Positions 52,614-64,000 of a stretch of DNA of 64,000 nucleotides are shown here, one piece after another. Position 1 is the first letter of the stretch. The number at the start of each line of letters is the position of its first letter. The notes beneath the pieces were generated by a model. The model searched no databases. It saw nothing but the letters and a program-made list of their open reading frames with translations, and had not been told where the DNA came from. Source of the stretch: Trichopria drosophilae (taxonomy: Eukaryota; Arthropoda; Insecta; Hymenoptera; Diapriidae). Location of the stretch: positions 66,153,501 to 66,217,500 of the forward strand of contig CM059582.1 of assembly GCA_030407085.1 (NCBI GenBank). Reading direction: 5' to 3'. A program made the position numbers and the translations under genes.

Positions 52614-55590
52614 TCACTTATTCCTGCGTTTTTCTAACATAATCGGCGACAATCGACTTGGACGATGTCTTATGGGAGCAGCACCTTCAACATTGATATG
52701 GTGCTCGGTCAGTGAGGTAAATCCGGACATCTCTTCATTTCCAACTAAACTCTTCTCCACTAACTTCCTTACCTTATCCTCTTCGCTCCAACTCATTTCA
52801 GCTGACATGCTCCTTATTACTGTATTCGTAGGCATAAGTTTATCCATAAGTTTTTCGATTACCCTAGGCCCGACAATCGAAATCAGGGCTCCACGATCAT
52901 GCATTACCATAAAGGAATAACCTCCTAAGCTAATTTTCACAAACCATCTTGTTCTCCACCGTAGCTATTTCCTCTATTGGGCCTTTACCAACTTGGTTGG
53001 TCTCAATCCTCGACTCAAAACTATCCCCTCCTAGATGCGATTCGACAACCGGTCCAGCTTTCTTCGAATTAATTTCCCCGATATTTTCCAGAGAAATTTC
53101 CTTTTCGGTATACCCAATTTCCGGGTCCTCTATTGCCAGGAGTTGGTGACTCGCTAAATTACTCGATCTCTCCCGTCTACTCAGCTTCTCGCAAATGTTT
53201 ACCCTTATTGTTTGGCTGTTCAGGGTACGGGGCTCAGTAACGCTCCAGCCCTCTCGTTTTCCAATTTCTCTCGCAATGTTGCACAATTGGGGCATGAATT
53301 GAAAAGATTGCCTTCTCTATCACAAACTTGACATTTTTCTACTGACCAAGTTGATTCATATGTTCTACGTGGACATTGATATGCAGAACGTCCTGGTTGT
53401 TGACATATATAACATCATCAAAACAAGGCCTGTTAGGACAGGTAGCAGCTCGGTGCCCTACCATCTGATAATAATAGCAGGCCCCTATCATTCCTTGGCA
53501 TGGACTTCCAATAGGCTTTTGGGCACTGTTGCCCTGCTGGTCCGATTTACTCAGGACATCTTTGTTCTCCCGCCTTTGGATGAACTCAGTATGTTCCCTG
53601 ATCCGCCGCATCTCATACCCTCTCTCATGGAAACCAGCCGTCTGTCCTGATCTCTTATAGCGGTCACCGTTATTCGACCACCGGCCAGAACCATCCTACT
53701 TTGATTTTAACCCACTCTCAGGTACGTAAAATCCAGGAAGCGGTCTCTTCCTGTCCTCTTCTACTCCTGCTACCTGAACCGATTATGACTTCTCCCGATC
53801 TCTTTTTACCGCTACTACTTTTGTCTTATTGTTCGGTTTCATTACCTTTCCTTCCTTTTCTCGTCTTTCATATCTTAACCCTGTACTCGCAATTAATGTA
53901 TTTCTTGCTACTTCTCTTTCTTCCACCGCGATCTTTGAAATATGGGTAGACCGTATATATGCACTACCCGGCAATCTAGTTTTCTCTTTAGCCGGATGTT
54001 CTCGATATCGCCTATCTAAGTCCCGCAGCCGTTCGTACCTTCTTCCCCATTTCTCCAAGCTCGCAAAACTGTCGATCTCTTTTTCTGCTAGATAATTTCG
54101 ATAATCCGGCGTTAGGTTACGGAATATTATTCTTAATTGTTTGTCCACTGAAGGAGGACTTTTAAAGTGACTAATTATGTATCGGATGCAAGAGACAAAT
54201 TGACTTATCGACTCCTTTTTCCTCTGTGTTCGGTTTTGCAATTCGTCCTCCAAATCTTCATTTATTTCTTAAATGAAGAATTGCTAAAAGGCCTTACTGA
54301 AATCTCGCTAATTCCAGAATTCGCGGTGAGCGATCTTATACCACCGGATAGCTCCACGGTATAGAATTGATGGAATAGTTTTTTCCAAAACCGTGTCTTT
54401 AAACCCAGTCTGCTCCCTGAAATCATCTAATCGTGACAAAAAAAGTCTTCGGCTGACTCTTTTTCCTCCGCGGAAAATTTTAACCCCCATTCTCGCAAAA
54501 CCTTGGTACACTTCAAATCTCTGTATAGTTCGGCATTGCTCTGGTACTTTCCTCTTCCTCGCTATCGCTGGAATACACGCCTTCGGCGCACGCTACTCAA
54601 TCTCGATCTACCACTATTCGCTCTGCTACGTCTGTCATTCTCCTCCATTAGTTCGGATGAATAGTCTGTCCCATCCATCTCTGTCGTCTCGCGTTCCGCT
54701 CTTTTTCTGGGTACTTTACTTCCATTCTTTAGGGTATTTGATTTATCATCCAAGGTATATCCTCTCTTGATTTCTTCTTCTGTTCGTTTTTCACATGGGC
54801 TATCCAACCCCATTGCTGCCTTCCCCTCTCCAGATTATTTACTCTCTCAATCCCGGTCCCTACTTTGGGAGTGGTGAAATAAGTGGATTTTTCCTCGGGT
54901 CTCAAATTATTTTTTTTTATAGATCTCAGAGTAGCTCCCCACTTCACCCAAGGAATGAATCTTTTCGGATCCATGCATTCTCCGATTGAACTTTACTACT
55001 CATCCGAGGTATTCCAGCCTCTAGTGGGTAAGCAGTCGTATATGTGCCAGTAGTCCGAATAACCGTCGTTGAAGGTGTCATGGCAGCCATGGTATTTCCA
55101 GCTGTACTCACTACTAATTTCGGGACGACCTGCCTAAACCGTTCCCCTCCCCAGGGATTATTAGTTATACCGAATTCATCTCTACCTGCCACTTCATCCT
55201 GTATCTTGCCCTTTTCCTTCCTATCCTCTTTATCTACCACCAACTTCTTGGCCTGCCCTGGAACCTGCGTTGGTACGTCTGTTAACCTTCTGTCTAAGAT
55301 TCTTCCCTGATGTACGGTATAATTGCATCAGGTATTTCCAGCCCAAGTTCATCCCAATCCGGATACCATGGGATTTGGACCGACTGATCAAGACTACGTA
55401 GCTTCACACTCAACAACCTATCTCGCAACACTTTCTCTGGACTATTAATACTAAATCCCTTCCTCCGTAATTGTTTTCTAACGCCTTGCATATTTAATTT
55501 ATTAAGAGCGTTTTTTATTTAGCGTACATCCCTAAATACTATCACTATGGCTCTCATCCGACCTACATGTTCCTTCACGTCGCTTGCCAT
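52614..55590 (-). pseudogene. Ty3/gypsy Gag and protease, start of RT
   Basis: High to low. ATG at 55589 (MASDVKEHVGRMRAIVIV). 55491-55294 contains RKQLRRKGFSINSPEKVLRD and WYPDWDELG. 55243-54562 is low-complexity charged text. 54511-54308 has GVKIFRGGKRVSRRLFLSRL, SILYRGAIRWYKI (capsid). 54253-53783 has SISQFVSCIRYIISHF, LRIIFRNLTPDYRNYL, EKWGRRYERLRDLD. 53611-53339 has CYYYQMVGHRAATCPNRPC (one zinc knuckle). 52940-52614 is protease-like: ISLGGYSFMVMHDRGALISIVG, where DTGA would be DRGA, then FTSLTEHHINVEGAAPIRHRPSRLSP, the start of RT. Many frameshifts. The RT core, RNase H and integrase start are missing; integrase resumes at 49040. Confidence 0.78.
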
Positions 55591-56039
55591 TTTCTTTTTC
55601 TTATACCCCCTTTACCAATGAATGCACCTCAACCAACACTGTCTCTATTTCGCTATCAACCTCCCACCTTATGCCACACGTCGCTATTCTTACCAATTTG
55701 TACTGTATACTCCCTCCATTAAGTTACTTCCTACTCGTTTACTCAATTTGCTAAAATTAATTGTTAATATATAATAAATATATATATAGAAATAAATTCT
55801 CTATTGGCTACTCGTCGCCACCTCTCCACACCACTCGCAATGTAATTTATTTAAACATATACGACATTCATTAATTAATCGAATTTTATTTCGTTATTTC
55901 AAAACAAAATGAACACAATCATTCGATTGATAATTTTTTTATCTTGATTTTGTTAATTTCATAGGTAATACATCCAAAATAGTAGTTTTCGACACAAGAG
56001 CGTGAAAGATTTTTTCGTCAAACTTACGGGTTGTTTTCC
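55591..56039. other. AT-rich upstream region of the minus-strand gypsy element
   Basis: Should hold its leader and 5' LTR, but no primer-binding site or LTR boundary was recognised. Confidence 0.35.
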
Positions 56040-56875
56040 TTAAGAGCGGTTTATCCAGCTAACAGTTAGAACATAACATTCGGTATTATCTTTATTAGTT
56101 GGTAAAAAACTTAAGAGTACATTTCCAACTATAAAATAATGTTGGGCTACTTTCCTTTCGTAAATAATGATTATTTTCCCTTAACGGTAGTTTTTCCAAG
56201 TTAAGGGCTGGAAAGCAAATTTTGATTTTAGTCTTATTCGTTAGTAAGCAATTTAAAGGTACATTTCGAAGACTAAAAATAATTTTTTGCTACTTTCCCT
56301 TCGTAAATAATGATTTTTTCCCGTAAGGGTGGTTTTGCCATTTGAGGGCTGGAAAAGAAATTTTGATTTTAGTTTTATTAGTTGGTAAACCATTTCAGGC
56401 TACATTTCCAACTATAAGATAATTTTGGGCCACTTTCCCTTCGTAAATAATGACTATTTTTCCTTAGGGGTGTTTTCCTCAAGGGTTGAAATACAAATTT
56501 TGCAATTTGTCCTATTCGGTATTAAATAATTTCAGTGTACATTTCCGACTACAACATAATTCTATGTTACTTTTCTTTCAAAAATATTGATTATAATCCC
56601 TTTTGGGTGGCTTTTTCTATGTAAGGGTTAGAACACATAATTCGATATTAGCCTTATTCGTTAGTAAAAATTCAAAGGTACATTTCCAACTAGAAAATAA
56701 TTTTAGGCTCTTTTCCCTTCGTTAATAATCATTATTTTTCTTAAGGGCGGTGTTTTCCAGCAAAGGGTTGGAACCCAACATTCGGTATTTGTGTTATTGG
56801 TTAGTAAAAATTCTAATGTATATTTCCATTTTTCGTAAATAAAGAGGGTAGTATAATTGAATTATTATGATAGGT
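56040..56875 (+). repeat. ~140-bp AT-rich tandem repeat, six units
   Basis: Units begin near 56040, 56181, 56321, 56463, 56601 and 56741 (spacing 138-142 bp). Consensus phrases: ttaagggcggttttcc, ctattcgttagtaa, ggtacatttccaacta, aaaataattttgggcta, ctttcccttcgtaaataatgat. Units differ from each other by roughly 20-30 percent. No coding capacity. Origin unknown. Confidence 0.9.
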
Positions 56876-57330
56876 TTATTTTTTGAAATTAACAAAATTA
56901 AATTGGTTTTAAACCCGGCTTCTGACTTCTGACAGGATGTTTATAAAAATTGCATTAGATATTAAAATGCTATAGTTTGAAGATCTCTAAACATTTCAAA
57001 CACCTTGTGTCGTAATCACGTGGATTCCCAAACGCTAGGCTTTGTTAAAACATTTATAATCTCAACTAGTAATAATATTAACAACAAAAATGAAAAAAGG
57101 TAAAACATAAAAAACTTCATTCATAATTATAAGGCTAATGAAAATATATTATAATACAATTTCGATTTAACAGTTATTTGGAATAAACTGGTATATGAAT
57201 ATGATTTGTTAGCATGCAATTATAATAAATCGAAAGAAAGAAAAAAGCCATTAGTACAAAAATATAATATTAAGATAAAATATATATAAACATGCAAAAT
57301 AAATATCTAGACATGCAATATATATATATT
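56876..57330. other. AT-rich sequence, no feature seen
   Basis: No gene, repeat array or transposon text recognised. Confidence 0.5.
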
Positions 57331-57436
57331 GTTCTATTATAGAAATCTAGGAGGTGGTTTGAAAAAAGCAGGATCGGAAGTAGGTGGTGAAAATATGGCA
57401 AGCGAATTCTCGAGGAGAGTGGACTTTTGTGTAATG
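57331..57436 (-). repeat. remnant of the 3' LTR of the decayed BEL element
   Basis: Matches 60501-60606: ttctattatagaaatctaggaggtggtttgaaaaaagcaggatcgg-type text in both. Only about 105 bp are retained here, directly after the integrase C-terminal frame. Confidence 0.75.
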
Positions 57437-57446
57437 AAATATGATA

Positions 57447-57971
57447 CTACTGTTTCTGAGTTTGCACGATAACACTTTTCGGACGAAGTTCAGCATTCGC
57501 GGTTCGAAAAGTTACGACACGAATGAGTCCATCAGGACCGCGAGTACAATGCGTTACTCGAGCAAGAAACCACTTTACTGGTGACATGTTCGGAACACGC
57601 ACAAGAACAAGTTGCCCTACTGTCAAATTTTCTTCAGGCCGTCGCCATTTCGAACGATGCTTCAAGGACCGAAGGTTATCTGCCGAGCATAGCGTCCAGA
57701 AGCTTTCCCTCAACTGTCGTTGCAGTTGCCAACGGGTAAGGCAAGTCGTCGTAAGATCTAAAAGCGAAGGACCGGGCGTGGCATTTAATGACAACCCAAT
57801 GAGAAAATGACCAGACGTGATGGCCTCTAAATCATTTGGATCGTCAGTGAGCGGGAGCAGGGGACGAATGTTCAAACAAGCTTCAATTCCGCACAATAAC
57901 GTATTAACTTCTTCGAATGTCGGTGTGTGATCGCCAAGAACGCGATAAAGGTGAGCTTCTGCACTTTTCAC
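57447..57971 (-). pseudogene. BEL/Pao integrase C-terminus (DUF5641-like)
   Basis: 174 residues: MKSAEAHLYRVLGDHTPTFE, EVNTLLCGIEACLNIRPLLP, then FLIGLSLNATPGPSLLDL, a WQLQRQLRESFWTLC segment, HRSKWRR, VGQLVLVRVPNMSPVKWFLAR, VVTFRTANAELRPKS. It aligns with the same block of the young BEL (35735-36280). The catalytic core, which should lie upstream, is missing. Confidence 0.85.
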
Positions 57972-58012
57972 ACCGGCCTCCCAAAGACCTCCAAACTGTG
58001 GAGCGGCAGGGG

Positions 58013-58819
58013 TTATGAAGTGCCACGAAATCCGATTTTTGGTGAGAAGTTTTGAGTGAATGTAGCAAACTGAGGCTTCATTCCCAGAGTTTTAAGTAAA
58101 CGTGCTAGTAACACTGCTGCAGATAATTCCAGTCGTGGTATGCTTAATTGCTTGATAGGCGCAACCTTGGTCTTGCTCACTAAAAGAGATATGGTAACAT
58201 TTCCGTTGACGTGAATAATCTTGCTATATATCACGGCGGGTTAGGCGAGGCTGGATTCATCACAAAAAACATGTAGTTCGCCTTGACTGCAATCATCACA
58301 CGAACCTATCCAACGGGGGATAGCCATCTGGCAGATAGACGGGAGGGCGTCGGCAATAGTTTGCCATTTCTCGAAGACGGATGGAGGTAAGGGCGAATCC
58401 CAGTCGATTTTCAGCAGCCACAATTGCTGTATGAGTATCTTCGCCAATACTGCGACGGGTGAAACCCAACCCAGTGGATCATATAGATGGGCTGTGATAG
58501 AGAGAAGAGTACGCTTAATATAAGTCGCTGGGACTTCGAGAGAGATTCGATAATGAAACATGTCCGTATCCGGATTCCAACACACTCGTAGAATTTGTAT
58601 GCCCTCATTCGTAAGTATAGCTTTTTCATAAGCCGACCCGTGATTGGCACGACTGATATCAGCCAATAGTTCTTTAGAATTGCTGAACCATTTACGCAGC
58701 TCAAATCCTCCACCCAGGAAACGACGAACTACTTCCAAGCGTAGTTTACGGGCGGAATCTAAGTCGTCAGCCCCAAAAAGGCAATTGTCTGCGTACAAAC
58801 CTGAGTGTAGACTAGACAT
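58013..58819 (-). pseudogene. BEL/Pao RT end and RNase H
   Basis: 58819-58241: SLHSGLYADNCLFGADDLDS, where the RT active site reads YADN instead of YVDD (second catalytic Asp changed to Asn). Then GGGFELRKWFSNSKELL, GIQILRVCWNPDTDMFHYRI, LYDPLGWVSPVAVLAKILIQ and HVFCDESSLA, the start of RNase H. 58234-58013: SKTKVAPIKQLSIPRLELSAAVLLARL. The rest of RNase H and the integrase core are missing. Confidence 0.85.
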
Positions 58820-58851
58820 AGCCTTTGGGAATTTAGGCCCATCTTCCGGAA

Positions 58852-59835
58852 TTAGCTGTCATAATACGTGCATAGCCAAGAAAGGAGCGCACGAGACTCT
58901 AAGCTTAGTTCCCAAGCTTTACGAGTTGTACCGTCCAATTTTTGCGCCGCCAAGTACACAAGTATAGCACTCCACTTCTCAATCGGAAAACCTAAAGCTT
59001 TCAAAGCTGCAATTGCTTCGCTCGTTCTATCATTCAGTTTGATTAATCCGACTGCATTTTCTTTATGTAACGGAGAAATCGAAAACAGATTTTCAAAATG
59101 TGCATTTATCATGACCATTTTGCATGCATACCAATTCTCGAGAATTTTCCAGCCTTCGAAAGACCTGTTTGTCAATAGAATATGATTAATTAATGCGGCC
59201 GATTCGGGGGCGAATGACGATTTCAAATGATGAAACCTCTGTAAATTGTCGAGAGTCGTGTCGTTAATTACCAGAGAGATAAAGTAATTGCAAAAAGTCG
59301 TCTAGTTATCTGAACGGCCATTAAATTTCGGAATAGATATGGGGGGTAAAACCGTAGATAATCGATGACCGTTGTGCGAGACTCTTGTTAATGATATCTG
59401 TGGGCTGTAAGTTGGAAGTACATGGAAATGATCCATTTCATCTTCCAAATCACCAATCATATCCAGATACGAATTCTCAAATTCGGTGAATCTTCCATTG
59501 ACGAAATATGGATGACTGGAAACATCGTCAGGCGAGGCGGAGTCCGTCAAACGTTGTTGAAAATTACAGCATCTGTCCCACATAGCTTGAATATGTTGCA
59601 TTCTGACCTTGAGTCGACCTATCGTAATGTCAGAACCTTTTGGTATCTGCGTGAAAGCATTCGAAATTTCGTGCATGACGTTAGTGATTTGCAAAATAAG
59701 CTCATCGCAATTCACTGCAGCAGCCATGTAGTCGACGCACTGACTCTCTGTAAAGTCGATTAAATTAGACAGCTGGTTTTGAAACGACTCGTCAAAGAGA
59801 TACGTCAAATTAAAGACGTTAGTATTTTCATTCAT
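58852..59835 (-). pseudogene. BEL/Pao Gag
   Basis: 59835-59302 starts MNENTNVFNLTYLFDESFQ, contains helical text, FVNGRFTEFENSYLDMIG and ends PPISIPKFNGRSDN, the usual Gag hinge. 59226-58852 continues the capsid: APESAALINHILLTNRSFEG, WKILENWYACKMVMINAHFE, NDRTSEAIAALKALGFPIEK, YLAAQKLDGTTRKAWELSL. The zinc knuckles, protease and first half of RT are deleted, since RT text starts at 58819. Confidence 0.85.
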
Positions 59836-59889
59836 GAAGAAAGCACGAACTTGATTGACACTTCAACTATTTCGATTAATATTAGTTGA

Positions 59890-60606
59890 ATAATTTTAAT
59901 AGAAAATAATAAGTCGCAATAATTTTCAAATTGAAAATAAATCGAAATCGAGCAAAAGTTACAAAACGTAAAAATAAGATCAGAATTTTCAAACAACTTG
60001 ACCTAAAGTCGATGAAAAAAGGTTAAACATGTCTGATTTTTAATTGAGAAAGAGATTGTGAAGCGTCGGGGCTCCAATAATGGCGCTGATGGTACTGGCA
60101 ATAACGACACGTCGAGCGTCGGGGCTTCACAGATTATGGTGAGGGCACTGGACACCTGCACCTTCTGTTGTTCGGCAGCGTGGGGGTGGCTGGCGAAGTG
60201 GGGTGAGAACGGAGAGGGGCCTTCGTCTACGTCAGCCGCGCTATCCAAGATGTCTTTCTTCAGGCTAGCGTCGTTTGAAAATGGAGAACACGTGGGGGCC
60301 GTATGGGCCGGCAAGTTGCGAAATCGAAGTACTGATATATTCGCACTTCCAGCACGTGTAAAGGGGCACAAAGCACTGTTCGCAAACTCCACAGTATTGA
60401 AAATCAATGTCTTGGTCTGGTTTTCACTCGAGAATTTATTAATTATGAGATTTTCACTCGCGAAACGACAAAATCCCGATCCTGGCAGGATCGACAAATG
60501 TTCGATTATAGAAATCTAGGAGGTGGTTTGAAAAAAGCAGGATCGGAAGTAGGTGGTGAAAAGATGGCGAACGAATTCTCGAGAAGAGTAGACTGTTATG
60601 TAATGT
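59890..60606 (-). repeat. 5' LTR/leader region of the decayed BEL element
   Basis: The outer end (60501-60606) is repeated at 57331-57436. The inner boundary is uncertain because the 3' copy is truncated. The 165-residue frame across it is taken as spurious. It contains gtgaagcgtcggggctcc at 60058 and an inverted form ggggcttcac near 60120. Confidence 0.55.
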
Positions 60607-60615
60607 GTGACATGA

Positions 60616-61546
60616 TTGTCACTGATCTCAACCTTGGCATGCCCCGACAAAAGTATCTTTTTCTTTCAACGCGTCAAGGCAAGCTGTATCGCCTTCACTG
60701 ATGACGAAGACGGTATTCAAGCACCACGAATCTGCATTCTCGCGCCATCTGTGCGTGAGCGCGTGGAAACTCGTAGCGGTCTTTTAATGCTACGATTCCC
60801 GCCATGGCGAGCCTGCGCTTTTATCGGCTTACTTTCTTTTTTAGGTTGCAGCCACCTGCTCCTCCACGTATGCCCCGATTTTGATTTCCCTCATATCTCA
60901 TTCATTACGGTCGTGTTTTTCTATTCTCCGATTTTTGGTCTTCTTAAATTCCGTTTCCATCGATTTGAACCCAAAAAGGTGTCAAATAAAAGCGCGATAA
61001 CGTTTTTATGGATTTGGTGTTGGTGAAAAGTGATTTTTCGATTTACAAACTGTGTTATCGAAGAATAAATTTTTCGATTTCATCGTTTGCTAAAATCGCA
61101 GAGACCACGTTGCCATAAATTGGATTATTTGACTGTTTACGCAGGCGTGTGACTCGTATACATATGACAGTAGTTCATATGTGATAGTGCTCCGTTTGTT
61201 TGTTGTGGTGGGAAAACAAATCTTCAAGTTGATATTATCAAAGTGCGAAAACTTAACTAGCCCCACTGCTCTTTGGCTGCGCAAAGCAGTAACGCGTACG
61301 GTTCACGAACCTCTCTCTTTAGTTTCTCAATCTTCTTAGATATTATTTTTCACGCATACTGCGCTTGCCGTATCATTAATAGCCGGAATTATTAAGAGTG
61401 TGCGTGAATATTGGTCTATACTATTGCCGTTGTGTGTACGTGTAAATCTTATAGCTATCTTTGACTATATATCGACTAACTTTTCAGTTTAATTTATTCT
61501 GATCTTTCTTTATTTTACTCTTATTTTTTCACTGAACTTAATTAAA
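60616..61546 (+). other. 5' untranslated region of the LINE at 61547
   Basis: No ORF with a family signature. It probably holds the internal promoter of the LINE, but I cannot fix the boundary with the BEL element. Confidence 0.4.
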
Positions 61547-62854
61547 ATGATGAGAAATGATGAAACGTGTGGAACATGCAAAAAGGTTTTCAGTGGTAAA
61601 TCAAGGCCAATTGAATGCCAAAATTGTCTTAAACCTCATCATACAAATTGTACGAAGAATTTCATCACTGTCAAGAACACTGTTGGCGCTACTACAAAAA
61701 TTTGTGAGAAATGTAGAGAATTATTGGGAACAACAGTTCAAGAAGTGAGCTCTCGCTATAACTCTGTTACATCAGAAATTGGTCAAGCTGATCTCTTAAA
61801 TTTGAATCTTCCATTCTTCAATCCGATAGTGGAGACCTCCGGGACTTCATTGGAAGCAGCATCTGCGATACCAACCCTTGATCCAGTCTCTAATATGATT
61901 TTAAAGAAACTTGAAGGCCTTGCTAGCGATGTTAATGGTCTTACGACAAATATTGGTACACTTCAAACGAACACTGACGAATCTCTTAAAAATGCCGCGT
62001 ACCAGATATCATTACTTAATGAAAGGGTTGCTCCGTTGGACCAGTTGCCATCATTGATAAATCGAGTTGATGTAGTTGAGGAAGAAATTAAATCGCTTAA
62101 AACAAATCAGCAGTCCCTGCGTGACTTGGTAAACAGTCAAGTTTCCCAGGACACGACTGTCGATTATGCTATGACCGAAAAGGTAAAAAAACTAGAAGAG
62201 CAAAATAAAAAACTTTCCTCCATGATCTCTAAGCTCAATACAAGTCGTCACTCTCCTGGTTCTAATATAGTTATCAGTGGAATTGACTACGGGAAAGCTA
62301 CTGACTATGAGAAAATCGCTTTCGCAGTTCTAAATGCGGTTCGACCTTCAATTATACCACATGATATAATTTCTGCCAGACAATTAATATCTAAAAAAGC
62401 AGGAAATTCCTTAGAAAAATCATCGATCACCGACACAACTCTACAAGTAGCTGATGGAAGTATGGGTCATAGTTCATCGATGAATGTAAATTTTGGTACA
62501 ATGAAGAAAATAAGGTCTCCTTCTATTTTAGTAACTCTAAACTCGCTGGCTCTTGCTCAGTCTATTATTCAGGCCAAAATCAAAATGAGAAAGCTCCACT
62601 CTTCTAGTCTGGATGAAAATATACTAACCAAAGCTGGTTGTACTTTACCATTAACACCTACTCTCATCAACATAAATGAATTTATTGAAGGGGCCGAGTG
62701 GTAGCTCAAGAAAGAAGTCTTGCAGAAGTCTAAGCAAGATGAAAACAAGTTTACGTTTTTTACAAGAAATGGACAAATCTTTGTTAAACGCAAGAAAGAA
62801 GATATACCACTTCTCATCACTACGAAGGAGGATCTCAATTCTTTTTTATGTTAG
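61547..62854 (+). pseudogene. LINE ORF1 protein with PHD-type zinc finger, one internal stop
   Basis: ATG at 61547. Residues 8-56 form a C4HC3 PHD-like finger (C8, C11, C24, C27, H32, C35, C53, C56). A Ser/Thr-rich region follows, then a long coiled-coil (about 120-240, VNGLTTNIGTLQTN, VDVVEEEIKSLKTN, EKVKKLEEQNKKLSSMIS). Then an RNA-binding fold with SNIVISGI and FAVLNAVRP, and the C-terminal FTFFTRNGQIFVKRKKEDIP. A TAG at 62702-62704, after GAEW, interrupts it; the frame otherwise continues open to the TAG at 62852. ORF1 proteins bind LINE RNA as a trimer or multimer. Its stop overlaps the ORF2 start. It is intact apart from one base change. Confidence 0.82.
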
Positions 62855-64000
62855 ACATAAGTGATCTCAAAACTGCCTCGCGAGTTCTCATTAATCATAA
62901 ATCACATCATTCTCATATCTCATCTACATCACATCATTCCATTTCACTATCACCTCCTCTATCTCATCTTCAGCCCTCTTCTTCTACTCTATCTCATTCT
63001 AACCAATCTCAAGATCTACATTCTGCGTATAAAAAGAAAAGAACAGAAGATAACTTTATAGTTTGTCATATTAACGTTAATTCCCTTAGAGCCCGAATTG
63101 AGATGATTAAATTTTACTTAGCCGACAAACCGCACTTTCACGTAATAGCTGTGACTGAAACTAAATTGGATAAACATATCGACACATCTCTGGTAAGTCT
63201 TTCAAATTATACTCTCCTTAGACATGATCGTAATATTCATGGCGGCGGGGTTGCACTCTTTATTCACAATTCTCTCTTTTCTAAAGTTCTGTGTTTATCA
63301 AACACAGTATGGCGGGGACAGCCTGGTTTTCCAGAGTACATTTTTTTTTGAAGTGTCTTTTGCAGGCGGAAATCCTATCTTTGTAGCTGTAGTCTATAGA
63401 CCTCCGCATGCTCCTTTTACCAAAGATAATGACTTCATTGACAAGCTATTGAGCTGTATGCACTGTTACTCTTCCAAAGTTATACTTGGTGATTTCAATG
63501 CAAATCAGCTATCAAACTCTGAAGATGCTCGGTTTATTAGAAACTTTATTGACGAAAACTCCTTGCAACTCATTCCACATGGAGCAACATTTCATACAAA
63601 GTCATCACATTCCTGGCTCGATTTATGTATAGTGGACTCTCAAGACACGGTGACTGGACATTCTAAGACAGATACTATCAACAAATACGTTACGAGATTC
63701 TCTAAAACTGAAGTGCCCTTTTCTGATGGACATGACCTTATAGCTGCTACTCATTCTATACCGGTACCGATAGTTGATCAGAAATCTTTTTTCTTTCGCG
63801 ACTATAAGAACTTAAATTTAGCAGGTTTTCTTAGCTATTTAAATGCTTGTGACTGGACTCTACTTGATGACATAAAATCTTTAGATGCTTCCATAGACTT
63901 GCTATATTCAAATTTACATAAAGCTATTGAACTTTTTATTCCACTCAAAACAATAAATGCATCAAAAAATAAGCATCCCTGGTTCACTTCTTTCCATCGA
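62848..64000 (+). CDS. LINE ORF2 endonuclease-reverse transcriptase (runs off the window)
   Basis: ATG at 62848 lies in ATGTTAG, overlapping the ORF1 stop. The endonuclease has CHINVNSLRA (Asn), VTETKLDKHI (Glu), VALFIHNSLF, AVVYRPPHAPF, VILGDFNANQ (Asp and Asn), WLDLCIVDS and SDGHDLI near the end. A nine-T run at 63341-63349 shifts the frame after PEYIFF; the frame resumes one base later at EVSFAGGNP. The RT domain lies beyond the window. It nicks target DNA and copies its own RNA. Clade: CR1/Jockey-like, with PHD-bearing ORF1; exact clade not certain. Confidence 0.85.

Noticed and set aside
60003..60519. Overlapping 164- and 153-residue ORFs on both strands
   Set aside because: Both lie in the LTR/leader of the BEL element and have no domain; GC-rich LTR sequence often stays open by chance.
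1..64000. CRISPR arrays, bacterial operons, rRNA genes
   Set aside because: No regularly spaced short repeats of the CRISPR type, no ribosome-binding-site-led operons and no rRNA text were seen; everything is consistent with insect nuclear DNA.

Overview
This window looks like insect nuclear DNA, probably hymenopteran and perhaps ant. That is inferred from the AT-rich base composition and the mix of BEL/Pao, Ty3/gypsy, copia, Jockey-, R1- and CR1-like LINEs, Tc1/mariner and Mutator-like fragments. No bacterial operon, rRNA or CRISPR is visible. Almost every coding signal is a transposable-element remnant with frameshifts or stops.

The only host gene I can support is one plus-strand gene with two exons, 9670-9795 and 43838-44269. 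Both encode LDL-receptor class A repeats, both are multiples of three, and both have phase-1 boundaries with good splice sites. They fit an LRP/LDL-receptor family protein. The roughly 34 kb between them would be one intron packed with nested transposons. The flanks probably belong to the same gene's introns.

Layout. 0-9.6 kb: DDE transposase tail, Mutator-like pseudogene, gypsy element with an env-like remnant and an LTR, and a full-length tRNA-derived SINE with target duplication. 10-19.8 kb: degenerate LINE with a GA microsatellite, dimeric tRNA-like SINE, 122-bp satellite, CR1-like LINE, AT-rich repeats. 19.8-24 kb: long-TIR mariner-like element, gypsy 5' end, BEL gag start. 24-29.3 kb: copia element (minus) carrying a palindromic Tc1-type MITE and a minisatellite insertion. 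29.4-37 kb: Jockey-type LINE (minus) abutting a young BEL element whose two 632-bp LTRs differ at 3 positions. 37-43.8 kb: SINE copies, a 170-bp palindrome, gypsy integrase, R1 fragment. 44-57 kb: microsatellites, a Cys-rich pseudogene, a gypsy element (minus) interrupted by a LINE tail, which is itself interrupted by a 2.5-kb foldback element, and then a 140-bp satellite. 57.3-60.6 kb: decayed BEL (minus). 60.7-64 kb: 5' part of a well-preserved CR1-like LINE that runs off the window.

The most unusual structure is the foldback element at about 49764-52250. Its ~1 kb arms are built from a repeat module that is also the monomer of the 122-bp satellite 36 kb away. Other points of interest are the SINE family (three copies, two with exact target duplications), a possible extra CCHC ORF downstream of a gypsy integrase, and LINE ORF1/ORF2 joined by an overlapping stop/start. 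All calls come from reading the sequence; none was checked against a database.
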